Positions 10,440 through 20,175 of a DNA stretch of 64,000 nt are shown in pieces. Each line of letters opens with the position of its first letter. The first letter of the stretch is position 1. The notes below the pieces were generated by a model that searched no databases, was not told the DNA's origin, and worked only from the letters and a program-made list of their open reading frames with translations. Both the position numbers and the translations under genes were made by a program. The stretch is from Rhizopus arrhizus (lineage: Eukaryota > Mucoromycota > Mucoromycetes > Mucorales > Rhizopodaceae): NCBI GenBank assembly GCA_024220505.1, contig JAKZZE010000008.1:992001-1056000 (forward strand), given 5' to 3'.

Positions 10440-10444
10440 CTCCT

Positions 10445-12358
10445 CTGACAAATCTCACGCAGGGATCTGGTCTTAAACGTCGTGCTATTTCATGGACAGA
10501 AGAATGTCAGAAAAGTTTCGACTTGATTAAGAAGAAATTGGCAACTGCTCCTGTACTAGCAACTCCTGATATGGAAAAACCTTTTCGAATTGAGTGCGAT
10601 GCAAGTGACTTTGCTGTTGGTGCTGTGCTGCTACAAGAAGAAAATGGTATATGGAAACCTTTAGCCTTTGAATCCAAGAAGCTATCACAAGCAGAGCGAA
10701 ACTATCCTGCTCAAGAAAGAGAACTACTTAGTATCTTACATGCATTAAGGACGTGGAGATGTTTTGTTGAAGGTAATGAGTATCAAGTATTTACAGACCA
10801 TCTACCTTTAAAATACTTGCGATCACAGAATAAACCCACTCCAAGACTAGTGCGATGGCTCAGTGAAGTTGAATTGTATGATCCTGAAATATTATACAAA
10901 CCTGGTGTGGATAATCATGTGCCTGATCTACTTTCAAGAAGAGATGGAGTAGAATCCAAACCAGAAGAACAATCGATGCAACCTCGTTACTTATATCATA
11001 TTTCTGCTGCTATCAAGTCATTACCCATCCTCGATCAAGATCCCATACAAGACTGGCCTTTACACTATTTATCTGCTCCAGAAAAATGGCCGAACAAGAT
11101 TTCTAAAGAACTAGCAAAAATAAAGCATCAATTTGTGATCAAAGACAATCAAGTTTATCGCAAAGAGAGGATTCCAAAGACAAACGAATATGTTGAGCTC
11201 AAGTTTGTTCCTTTTGCTAGACGTGCTGATATGGTAGATAGCTTTCATGTGGGATATGGTCATTCTGGTCAAACAAATGTCTATAGTCTAATGAAATCAA
11301 GAGTATGGTGGCCAAAAATGCAAAATGACATTAGTGCTTGGATATCAAAGTGTCCTCAATGTCAACTATCCAGATCTTCAGACAAAATCAAACATCATGC
11401 TCCTATGAAGCCGTTAGATGTACCTCCTGTTTTCTCAAGGTGGCATCTTGATTTCATTGGTGAATTACCTTTAACAAAAAATGGCAATAAATGGATTCTT
11501 ATGGCAGTTGACTACACAACCAATTGGCCCATCGCTCGAGCAATTCAAAATGCTACTGGTGAAGAAATAGTCAAATTTATATATGAAGAAATCGTTTTGC
11601 GCTTTGGATGTCCTGATGAAATTCTGACTGACCGAGGCGCTAATTTCATGTCTAAGGTGGTCAAGCAATATATTACAAAAATCAAATCCAAACACAATTT
11701 GACTAGTGCTTTCCACCCAAGATCTAATGGAAAATGTGAAAGACTTAATCAAACATTTAAGAAAATGTTAACAAAATACGTCAATGGTGATATACATAGC
11801 TGGGACGATTATATGGATGCTGCTCTTTTTGCATGCCGAATTCGGAAACATGCGACAACGAAATTTAGTCCGTTCTTTCTGACTTATGGTGTTGAACCTC
11901 GAATACCTGGTGATCATCATCGTCCGTTTATTAGTGAATTCACAGAACAAGATCAAGAAATCATATCAAACGATGCTATAACTCATTTACACAAATTACG
12001 TGAAAAACGATACCTAGCAGAAGAAAGATTAAGAAAACAAGCAAAAATTGACAAGTCTCGCTGGGACTCTCTATTAAATGGACATAACGCGCAAATGTTT
12101 GAAGTTGGTGATTATGTATTGTTGAGACATGAAAACAAAAAAGGTCTAGAATTTAACTGGATGGGTCCTTACAAAATACTCAAGCGTAATATGGATTTCA
12201 ATACGTATCAAATACAAGAAGTTGATGGAAAAATTTATCAATCATGGGTTCACACCGATCGTCTACATCCAGTTAAATATGTTGGCTCATCAATTAACAA
12301 ATCATGGTACATACCGCGAATGGCTAGAGCTGATTCTGAAACAAAGATGGATAACTAA
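10445..12358 (+). CDS. Element A Gag-Pol, 3' part (RNase H, integrase)
   Basis: 637 codons plus stop, in frame with 1687-4422. An ATG-begun frame (10400) extends back into the LTR of B but that start is accidental. RNase H: ECDASDFAVGAVL about 50 residues into this part, and TDHLPLKYL. Integrase: HHCC site (HVGYGHSGQ...CPQCQ), catalytic positions in WHLDFIGELP, LTDRGANF and NGKCERLNQTF. The tail (YKILKRN...YQIQEVDGK) is the usual gypsy C-terminal integrase segment; no chromodomain follows. It ends 79 bases before the 3' LTR, with an A-run directly after the stop. Without its N-terminal half it cannot be made as a working polyprotein. Confidence 0.9.
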   Translation: MTNLTQGSGLKRRAISWTEECQKSFDLIKKKLATAPVLATPDMEKPFRIECDASDFAVGAVLLQEENGIWKPLAFESKKLSQAERNYPAQERELLSILHALRTWRCFVEGNEYQVFTDHLPLKYLRSQNKPTPRLVRWLSEVELYDPEILYKPGVDNHVPDLLSRRDGVESKPEEQSMQPRYLYHISAAIKSLPILDQDPIQDWPLHYLSAPEKWPNKISKELAKIKHQFVIKDNQVYRKERIPKTNEYVELKFVPFARRADMVDSFHVGYGHSGQTNVYSLMKSRVWWPKMQNDISAWISKCPQCQLSRSSDKIKHHAPMKPLDVPPVFSRWHLDFIGELPLTKNGNKWILMAVDYTTNWPIARAIQNATGEEIVKFIYEEIVLRFGCPDEILTDRGANFMSKVVKQYITKIKSKHNLTSAFHPRSNGKCERLNQTFKKMLTKYVNGDIHSWDDYMDAALFACRIRKHATTKFSPFFLTYGVEPRIPGDHHRPFISEFTEQDQEIISNDAITHLHKLREKRYLAEERLRKQAKIDKSRWDSLLNGHNAQMFEVGDYVLLRHENKKGLEFNWMGPYKILKRNMDFNTYQIQEVDGKIYQSWVHTDRLHPVKYVGSSINKSWYIPRMARADSETKMDN

Positions 12359-12420
12359 AAAAAAAAAAAAAAAAATTTTTTCTCTCTCTTTGGTATCTGG
12401 TTGCTAAGGGTCTATCAACA

Positions 12421-12437
12421 CTTTGGAAAGGGGATAT
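12421..12437 (+). promoter_or_regulatory. Polypurine tract of element A
   Basis: TTTGGAAAGGGGATAT stands immediately upstream of the 3' LTR (12438), the expected place for plus-strand DNA priming. Confidence 0.7.
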
Positions 12438-12708
12438 TGTCATGTCTTTTATTTTCTAAATTTGGCAATGTTACAATTCGTTCCTTATCAAGACTTTTGT
12501 ACGAGTTACTGAAGATGACTCATGAAGTAGACAATAATGAACTTCCATCATGACTCACAAAATATAACTATTACTGTAAATAATTCACTTTGTAAAATAA
12601 TATAAATACGCTTAGAATTTGAATATCAATAAAGAGGATCTAATTACCTAATAATCTAAAAGTCTTATTTTCATATCTTAAAAGTAAAGTACAAGAACAA
12701 GCACGACA
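12438..12708 (+). repeat. 3' LTR of element A
   Basis: 271 bp, identical to 1363-1633. Confidence 0.93.
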
Positions 12709-13342
12709 CTGTAGCTATGATTATGAAGATTTGAACTCCGAAACTTCTTTCAAGCTTTAATTTTTGACGTTTTGTAAATCACTTTACAAATTGTCATTAT
12801 TTTACCTATTTGACAAATTTTTAACGTTTGATATATTTTTTACTTTTTGATATTTTTTTAACCTTTTGGTATTTTTACATTTTGTAAAAATTGAACTTTA
12901 TATTTTTGCCTATAAAAAGCCTAGCTTTTTATTCTTTTGACAAATCTTCACTTTTCTTGACTTACCTCAACTTGTCTTTTTTAACACTATAAATATATTT
13001 TATCAATAAACCAAGTATCCTTATCTCTGAATCTTTTGATATAACACTCTTAAAATACAAGCAAGACAAGTCCCTTGAAGCCAATTATCTTCATTGTAAA
13101 TCCTTTTAATACTCTTATCAAGTTATCTGAATATAAAACAAGTTTGATCTACTTAACAAGATCTGGTGGTCACTTACAAGCGAACCTAATATCAATACTC
13201 TACCCAACTCTTATTTTTTATCTATTTTCATCAACTTTACTCTATTTCAAAACCGTTAACTCTTACAAGCCATTGAAGCAACAACGAAAATTACAGTGCT
13301 TGATCACGAACAGATATTTTATAAGATAATTAATAAAGGTAC
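12709..13342 (+). repeat. Divergent LTR remnant related to element C
   Basis: No gene. It shares blocks with the C LTR: AAGTCCCTTGAAGCCAA near 13070 and GATCTGGTGGTCACT near 13162, in the same order and spacing, with ACGAAAATTACA near 13284 as a possible end. I read it as an older LTR of the same gypsy clade. A inserted at its left edge, so its true start (perhaps TGTAGCTATG at 12710) is uncertain. Confidence 0.5.
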
Positions 13343-13799
13343 TGTAAATATACAGACTTTGATTTTTGACCCGAAGGTACATAAAAATTAATGCAAGATT
13401 GAAAATTGAAAGGTGCATTAAAATCAAGGCATGCTTTAAACTTAAAGCATATTAAAAATTCATAAAAACTATAAAAACAGTTATTTTATTTACTTCTGAC
13501 AGACTTCACTACTTTTATTCTTAAATAAAGATCATTCAAAGCAAATCTCTTTTATTATTATTATTTTACTAAATATCAAGAATAAGTCAAGTCCCTTGAA
13601 GCCAAATATCTTCATTGTAACTCTATTAAATCACACATCAAGCTATTATTATCTTTACATCAAGACTGATCTACTTTAAAACAAGATCTGGTGGTCACTC
13701 CTATCAAGAAAATACCCAAATATAACTTTACTTTATATTCAAAATCACTCTAAACTCTCAATAAATACACAAGGCCTAAATAGAAAACAAGCTATTACA
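13343..13799 (+). repeat. 5' LTR of gypsy element C
   Basis: Starts TGTAAATATACAG and ends AAGCTATTACA. A copy about 97% alike lies inverted at 36974-37416 (continuing at 35960-35975 across insertion M). A TGG-type primer site follows two bases later. The exact start could be upstream, because related copies carry extra sequence there. Confidence 0.7.
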
Positions 13800-13801
13800 T
13801 T

Positions 13802-13818
13802 TGGTGGTCACTACGAGG
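13802..13818 (+). promoter_or_regulatory. Putative primer binding site of element C
   Basis: TGGTGGTCACTACGAGG begins two bases after the LTR. A shorter copy (TGGTGGTCACT) also lies inside the LTR near 13688. Which tRNA it matches is not known. Confidence 0.6.
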
Positions 13819-13935
13819 GGAAATTAAACAAAAATCAATCAAATTTATTATCAACAGTCTATTATCAATCAAAACTTTCTACAAAAAAAAAATCATTTTT
13901 ATTAACAACAATACTTACAACATCAAGATTACATA

Positions 13936-14575
13936 ATGGCCTCTTTACAATCAGGACAAACCGTGTTGGCTACTGTCAATAATCAAAGCGCCATCCAAGG
14001 CTTCAGACCTCGTCTCATTGAATTTTATGGATACGAAGGCGAAGATTTTAGACATTTTCAAGAAACTCTTGATTCTTACTTGGCAATTACAAATACACAT
14101 AGCGATGCCCGAAAATTGGTCGTTCTTAAATCCCAGCTACGTCGTGCTGCTAAGGTCTATTTTGAAAGAACAATACTTAAAGAACAACCTGATATTGGTT
14201 ACAAGCAAGCAGTAGAAAAATTAAAAAAGCACTATATTACTCCTGAGCTCATACAAACTTATGAATTGGAATTCAATGAAATGTTCCAGGGTGAGCAAGA
14301 GCATCCGCAAATCTTCCTTGCACGTCTTAGGGAAGCAGCAGACCTTGCAGACATTGATAGCGAAGAGGTCATTGAGAGTCGATTTCGTGCGGGACTCCTC
14401 AAAGAGATAAAACAATTCTGTATTCAATGCAGCTCTCGCACCTTTAAAGACTGGACAGTTCATGCAGAAGGTTGGTGGAATGCCAACAGACCAAGAAAAA
14501 TCGCCATAGTGGACAACCCTTTCTTGCCTAGAAATGTTAATAATGCATTAATATACAATGACGACAATGCATATT
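13936..14575 (+). CDS. Element C Gag, N-terminal part, split by D1
   Basis: 213 codons from ATG 13936 to the D1 insertion point. After 14575 the frame runs into D1. The sequence has features of a gypsy Gag capsid region (FRHFQETLDSYLAI, RRAAKVYFER, EFNEMFQGEQEHPQIFLARL, GWWNANRPRK). A second copy of the same protein, about 80% alike, lies on the minus strand at 25149-25614. The frame resumes exactly at 18553 when D1 and one ATT are set aside, so Gag was about 378 residues. Gag coats the RNA into virus-like particles in the cytoplasm. Confidence 0.85.
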
Positions 14576-14719
14576 CACTACGGCGCAAAGAATCCTGCTT
14601 GAAGGATACGAATACTCGTTGCAGCATTTTTTTACAGCGCTTCTGGTGTATTTTTGAGTTTATTTTTTGGTTGTTCTCCGCATTTTTTTTTAAAATGCTC
14701 CATTCATTTTTATTGCTCC

Positions 14720-14762
<43 letters not shown>

Positions 14763-16587
14763 AGGTAAATATTGAAATGGGCTGGATCTACTTGGCAAAA
14801 TCACTTTTTAAACTATATAAAACCTGAGTTTTGCTGTTAAAAGACGTAACGAACCGATATTACACAATTTGCATTTTTCTGCATTATGATTGTAATGGTC
14901 GTAAAAAAGATTCCTTTTCATTAGTTTTTTTAAGCAATTACAAAGAAAGTAGATTGTGTACAATTTTTTATTTTTTAAAAAAAAAAACGTTCTGCGACTC
15001 TCTTTTTTGTTTCTATCTTGAACTATATTTTGTGGTTGTTTTTGTAATTGATAATTTGCAACAACAAAAAAAGAGACAATTTATAGCTCCATTACTGCCA
15101 AAAATGTAAAAAAAAAAGAACAAAGCTTACGTTTTTTATGCCTCTGTCAATTGTCGTATCTTAAACCACTTCCACATCTTGTGCTCTAGCTGATATGTTT
15201 TTAATGGAAACTTAAAATGTGAAAAAGAAGACATGTAAGCATTATGGCAAAGAGTCAGTAATGCACCTGTGCCTTTAGTTCTATTTATTTTAGCAAATTT
15301 AAACAAGATATGCTTTGATTGCTGTAACTTTTCTTTGTATCCAATTGTAGTACTGCTTCATTATACTTTTACTAGTCGAGTTACATTACAAACTTTTTAT
15401 GTTAATTGAACTGAGAGTAATTTGTCATAGTTGTGAATCTTTATTTTTTTGTATTAAATATGGGGAAATAAACTGAAGAATATAAATGCGTAATAGATAT
15501 AAAAAAGAGTTGTATAAACTATTATCAAATTCAGACCATATACAATAAAGTAATTTGTTTAAATTACTTCTTCATTGGGTAAAAATATTGATTTGAGTAG
15601 GTTGTCCTTTGTTATTATACTTTTTCTCTGTTATAGTCAGTTTAATTGAAGCCAAAGGAATTCAATCTGTTTGACTACTAATAATTGTTGTAATCATGAA
15701 TTAAAATAAACCGAATTTCAAAAATAATTGTAATAAAAAAAAAAAAACGAGTTTGCAAATGCTCTAGGATGACGTCGTTATAACTTACAAGCGTTTCAAA
15801 AAGTACAAGAAACTTCCGATTGTACTTCTTTTCTTTCTTCATGTAATCCTGCTACGAAATTCTTACGGCTCGTAATTATTTTTACTATTCTAAACACTTG
15901 CTAACAATTAAACTGTTATTATTTATCTTGTACCTTAATCTAGTTTTTACAATTATTTAACAAGAATTAGCTTTTTTTTAAGGTAAATAGTGATCGTTTG
16001 TTGATATACATTGCATCTAATGTATGTTTATAGTATATGAGCTACATTCCGTTTAGTCCTATGCTTTATGAAATATTTAGTAGAAAAAAAGTCTTTATTT
16101 GGTAGGAAAAAAAAAAAAAAAAAAAAAACAAGTTCAGTACTCATAATGAAAAAAATCTTATTTTGATTAGCATATTGGATATAAGGCTATAAATCCCTTT
16201 AACAACAACGTAACACTGTAGAGATAATGGAAGGTGTCAAATAACATATCATTTTGCAGTGCAACTTGTTAACAGATACAAAACCTGAAGCTTTGTTTAA
16301 AAACTCTTAAAACGATTTTTTTTATTACAGCTACAAAACGTATAAAAATAGTTTCTTGTAAAAGGTTTTAAGCATAGAAACATATGCATAGAATTTATTT
16401 GGATTATAGTCGAAAAGTGATTTACGTGAATACAGCAATACATAAGAGAAGATTAGATATATATTTTGGATGGAGTTTTGATGGTAATTAAAAAAAAAAA
16501 AAGGAACATGGAAAAAGAAGTTATTAAATCATAGACATAGGCATAAAAGCATAAAAAAATAAAAAAAAAGAAGGCTACATAAATGAA

Positions 16588-16692
16588 ATGAAGAAAAAGG
16601 CATTAAAGATCGGAAAGCATACCATTATGTCTACCACCCATTCTGGCACTCGTCCTACTTCTCGTCGTCAAAATAAAAAGAGAAGAATATAA
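16588..16692 (+). other. Possible 34-codon basic micro-ORF in D1
   Basis: ATG to TAA, basic peptide ending TSRRQNKKRRI, in an A-rich stretch. It is present unchanged in D2, but D1 and D2 are nearly identical everywhere, so this is no sign of selection. It could be chance, or a leftover exon of a captured or decayed gene. Confidence 0.15.
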
Positions 16693-18039
16693 TTGTTTCT
16701 TTTTCTTTTTATTGTTTTATCTTTTGTTAAATAAATTCTACTATTGTTTGTTAAATGTCGTTTAGAATTGTCTTGTCATGACTAGATCTCCATGATGGTA
16801 ATGTTGGTACTTTTTTATATAGCTTAGTTATTATTCTTCAATGCCATTGGTCCTATGACGTTAATTATATGAAATAAACTTGCATGGATTTTAAAGCATT
16901 ATTTTATTTTATTTTTTTTTATGGCTCTTTTCTTTTTCTTTTTTTCGTATATTCATTATTACTCTACTTTGTTAACAGTTTTTGATACTTTTTGTTATTG
17001 CTGATATGCACCATGTTTTGAAAACAAAATAGCTAAAACTAAATCAGCTCAAACAGTCAACGCATTACAAATGAAAAAAAAAAAAAAACAATTATTATGT
17101 TGCATGGGTATGAAGTTGTTGAATGTTGTATTCCTTTTAACCATTTCTTTTTATCTTTGCTTATAGTAAGCTCTAGTATTCTTTTACTTCAAATATTGCG
17201 AGAGCTTTAGTCAAACAAGATGTTTTTAACGAATGGTTCACTAATTAAAGAAAACTTAGTTATGGCTACATTACAACATGCAACAACCCTTGCTCTTCTT
17301 TATATCTTTATTTGTATTTCTTTCCGCTCCTTACCTTGACACTTTACTGACTCTATCTGTAGTGTGCAACCTAGCTGTATAATCAATACTCTATCATGCT
17401 GTAGACCAGTTTGTCGCAACTATTCATCCTCTGCTTTTGTATACTATGCTTGGTGTGTTGTTTCATATTGTGTATGCTGTTGATATTAGGTAAAATTATA
17501 CTCTATGTTGCTTCAGATAGATTGAACCTTAACCAACATCATATTGTATAGATAGTATGTTTGAACAAGACAAAAGGTATAATTTGTTTGGTTGTTACTT
17601 TTTTCTTAACTGATGTTTTTTATTTATTAGATTTTAATACTTTGTTTTATTTTGCAATGTGGATTTTGTATGAAGAAACTGTAATGATATTAACGATAAC
17701 AGCAATGATGATAGAGTATTATGAAACCCAATAAAGCATAGGCGCACGGACTTGAGGAAAAGTAACAATGGTTGTATAAGACAATTATCCATCATGTGAT
17801 AAAAAAAAAAAAAGGAAAACAATTTTGGTAAATAGAAATAAAATTGCATATGTTTAAATATTAATTACTCTGTTGAATGTAGATTGCAATGTAGATTGTT
17901 GAAAGTAATTAAATCTGCTAAATGGGTTGCATTGAATATTGTCGAGGACAGGTAAGTAATGACGTACGATTATATTGGATCTGTTCATTCTGTATTCCTT
18001 TTTTTTTATTATTCCTTTTCTTTTATTATTCTTTTTCTT

Positions 18040-18155
18040 TTATTATTTTTTTTTTTTTTTTTGCTATTACTTTTTTTTTGCTATTACTTTTTTTTTGCTA
18101 TTACTTTTTTTTTGCTATTACTTTTTTTTTGTTATTACTTTTTTTTTTATTCAAA
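18040..18155 (+). repeat. T-rich 17-bp microsatellite in D1
   Basis: About five units of a T-run followed by GCTATTAC or GTTATTAC. D2 has fewer units (31184-31245), one of the few differences between the copies. Confidence 0.8.
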
Positions 18156-18552
18156 TGAATAATATAATAAAATAAATAAAGCATCGTATTATTAAATCAT
18201 TTAAATTTGTCCATTTATACTGCCCTATACAATAATAAACCTACCCATTTTACTGGACATAATTGATTAAACATAGCCATACTCTGCTTATATACAGAAC
18301 AGCTAATGTCTGCCTCGTCCAATTAAATTGTTATACTTTAGACCAATTTTACTCCATTTTACTCCAATTTTGCCTCATCCAATTAAATTGTTATGTGAAA
18401 GCGTATGAGAGTTCATGTAGCATCATGTTTTACTCCAATGTTATTCCAATTTTATTCTAAATTATGCTAAATTCGACATTTTTAGCATCTTTATTTTATT
18501 AATCCGCGCCTACAATGAGTGTTATGCGGAGATTTTTTGCGCCGTAGTGATT

Positions 18553-19049
18553 ATAACCATGCGTCAGTTTATAAACATAATGTAGATCTTATTGATACCG
18601 ATGACCGCATGCTTCAATACATTCCTGTTGGTAATGCACGTATGAACGAAAGGATGGATAAATTAAACGTTACCCATAATGTTATCACTGGGCCTAACCA
18701 GTTGACAACTATGGATGTCGTCAATGATATCAATCACTCTCCCTCATACAAGCATCAAACTAATAGACATAAAGAAAGCACTAACGTTCATAAGGTTGAT
18801 CAACAAGATATTGTAACCCTCATTCAAGAAACAATTAGAAATGAACTCAACAAACAACAATCATATTATCCACAGTCAAACAGGAATAATCAACGCAACT
18901 ACCGTAACAACTATTATAACCGAAGGGAAGAGCCTTCAAATTACAGACGTTATCCTCCAAGAGATGATCGAAGGGAAGAGCCTTCAAATTACGGACGTTA
19001 TCCTCCAAGAGATGACACAAATCATCAAGCTCAAAACTCAAAAAACTAA
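18553..19049 (+). CDS. Element C Gag, C-terminal part
   Basis: Continues the Gag frame of 13936-14575 (YNHASVYKHNVDLIDTDDRM onward). A frame starting inside D1 at 18519 is accidental. The tail carries a duplicated 17-residue unit (REEPSNYRRYPPRDD, then REEPSNYGRYPPRDD), Asn/Arg/Tyr-rich and basic, which may replace the usual zinc knuckle for RNA binding; no CCHC motif is visible. It ends TCA AAA AAC TAA. The heptamer A AAA AAC sits in the zero frame directly before the stop, and the -1 frame continues as the next ORF. Confidence 0.75.
19040..19046 (+). promoter_or_regulatory. Candidate -1 frameshift site 1 (A AAA AAC before UAA)
   Basis: The heptamer fits the X XXY YYZ rule in the Gag frame. 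It is followed at once by stop TAA (19047-19049). Slippage by -1 leads into CTA ATG GGG..., the open middle frame. The overlapping TAATG would also allow stop-restart translation. Confidence 0.55.
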
Positions 19050-19672
19050 TGGGGTCGGTTGCTTTTGACAACCAAAAGAATGGTCAATCGAACACCCATC
19101 AACACACTAAATCCATTAACAAACCAACTTCACAACACCATCTTAATGCTTTAATCACTGAAGGAGAATACGATCCATATAATCACGAGTTATACGCTGC
19201 TGTTAGACCTGATAGACCTCCTGAAGTGATTTCAGCAAGAACAGCACCCTATAATAAAGGAAAAACCTCACCTAAAAGAAAAGAATCTGAAAAACCCACA
19301 GTTACTAAAAGAGTCACTACTCGAAGGCATATGGAAGAACTAAATCAACCATCTATACAAAAAATCACCACAGATCAAAACATGGACATGGATACTGAAT
19401 TGCCTATAGAAATTAAAGACAACCAACCCACAAAGAAAATAACTAAACGAAGAAAAGCTGAAATATCGTATGATATAGCTGCTGACGTGTTGGATAAACC
19501 AGCAAACATCTCTGTACGGGATCTAATAACAGCTGTACCAGCATTAAGAAGACAACTTAATGTAGCGTGCAGACCCAATCAACAAAGAAGGACAATAAAT
19601 CCTGATAAAGCAACTTTTGCCTTAATAGAAGACAATGAAGACTATAGTACAACTGCTGTATATTTAAAGTGA
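19046..19672 (+). CDS. Element C middle frame (linker and start of protease)
   Basis: 208 codons in the -1 frame relative to Gag, with an ATG at 19049 overlapping the Gag stop. It contains TRRHMEELN, a segment DIAADVLDKPANISVRDLI and ALRRQLNVACRPN of the kind that precedes the protease in gypsy elements. It ends with TTAVYLK, apparently the first strand of the protease, which continues in the next frame (VSIGPKRIKALVDCGAAKT). The last bases T TTA AAG directly before TGA form a second slippery heptamer. No zinc knuckle is seen. The alternative is that two single-base losses broke an originally continuous frame. Confidence 0.65.
   Translation, partial: LMGSVAFDNQKNGQSNTHQHTKSINKPTSQHHLNALITEGEYDPYNHELYAAVRPDRPPEVISARTAPYNKGKTSPKRKESEKPTVTKRVTTRRHMEELNQPSIQKITTDQNMDMDTELPIEIKDNQPTKKITKRRKAEISYDIAADVLDKPANISVRDLITAVPALRRQLNVACRPNQQRRTINPDKATFALIEDNEDYSTTAVYLK
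19663..19669 (+). promoter_or_regulatory. Candidate -1 frameshift site 2 (U UUA AAG before UGA)
   Basis: In the middle frame, T TTA AAG is followed directly by TGA (19670-19672). A -1 slip enters GTG AGC ATA..., the protease-pol frame. Confidence 0.5.
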
Positions 19673-20175
19673 GCATAGGACCGAAAAGAATTAAAGCATT
19701 AGTAGACTGTGGTGCAGCAAAGACCTGTATGTCAAAAGCTCTCGCAGATGCTTTAAATTTAGAAATAGATGCTTCATCGGAAAGTGTGTTCACTTTAGGA
19801 AATGGAACTAAACAGCCAGCATTGGGAATAATCTATGACGTACCAATTCAAGTGGAGGAAAATATGATCATTCCATGTACAGTAGAAGTACTACCTAGTT
19901 GTCCTAGTCACTTTATCCTTGGAAATAATTGGCTTAATCGTTCTAAAGCAAGAATTGATTTTAATACTTCATCATTGAAAGTAACATACAAGAATAAGAA
20001 TGCAGAGCTGGAAATAGCATTCCTACGTAAAAATGAAAAACCGACACATGTTACTAGTTACGAACAAACTTACAAGAACCCAGTCAGCAATACAAACTCA
20101 CACCTTGTAAAACGAGTGCATTTTCAAAATGAAGCTATAGAGAGCTCTTCTGAAGAAAGTTCTGAAAATGAAATA
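19669..20175 (+). CDS. Element C protease region of Pol, up to F1
   Basis: The active site is DCGA (LVDCGAAKTCMSKAL) where most retropepsins have DSGA or DTGA, so Cys replaces Ser/Thr. It is followed by VEVLPSCPSHFILGNNWL, the usual ILG(N/M)xWL signature near the protease end. The frame has no ATG at its start, as expected for a frame entered by frameshift. It is interrupted by mariner F1 at the TA at 20174-20175 and continues at 21834 in frame (ENEI/EDERSSLDESDD). Confidence 0.75.

Larger units (their letters stand above)
1363..12708 (+). mobile_element. Ty3/gypsy LTR retrotransposon A, carrying nested element B
   Basis: Bounded by two 271-bp LTRs, identical base for base by my reading, starting TGTCATG and ending GCACGACA. 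A 4-bp target duplication CTGT flanks them (1359-1362 and 12709-12712). A TGG-type primer binding site follows the 5' LTR and a purine tract precedes the 3' LTR. Without nested element B (4423-10439 plus one 5-bp duplication) the element is about 5.3 kb with one uninterrupted gag-pol frame. Identical LTRs mean a very recent insertion. The integrase follows RT/RNase H, as in Ty3/gypsy; no chromodomain is visible. Confidence 0.93.
14576..18549 (+). mobile_element. D1: 3.97-kb CACTA-type DNA transposon without recognisable transposase
   Basis: Terminal inverted repeats CACTACGGCGCAAA at both ends, with 3-bp target duplication ATT (14573-14575 and 18550-18552). CACTA termini with 3-bp duplications define the CACTA/EnSpm group. 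The interior is very AT-rich, with A and T runs up to about 40 bases and no long reading frame; small frames at 17922-18175 are translations of T-rich repeat. A near-identical inverted copy is D2 (30775-34711). It is most likely a non-autonomous element moved by a transposase encoded elsewhere; the E3/E4 transposases serve different ends (CACTG), so the helper is not in this window as far as I can see. Confidence 0.9.

Noticed and set aside
10400..10444. N-terminus MIRLYLIDMSKHDTP of the second A frame
   Set aside because: These codons lie in the LTR of B and its 5-bp duplication; the true A frame resumes at 10445.
17922..18175. Overlapping small frames rich in Phe, Leu and Tyr
   Set aside because: They are translations of a T-rich tandem repeat in all three frames; D2 shows the same on the other strand.
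18519..18552. Start of the second Gag part at 18519
   Set aside because: The first codons are the terminal repeat of D1; Gag continues from 18553.
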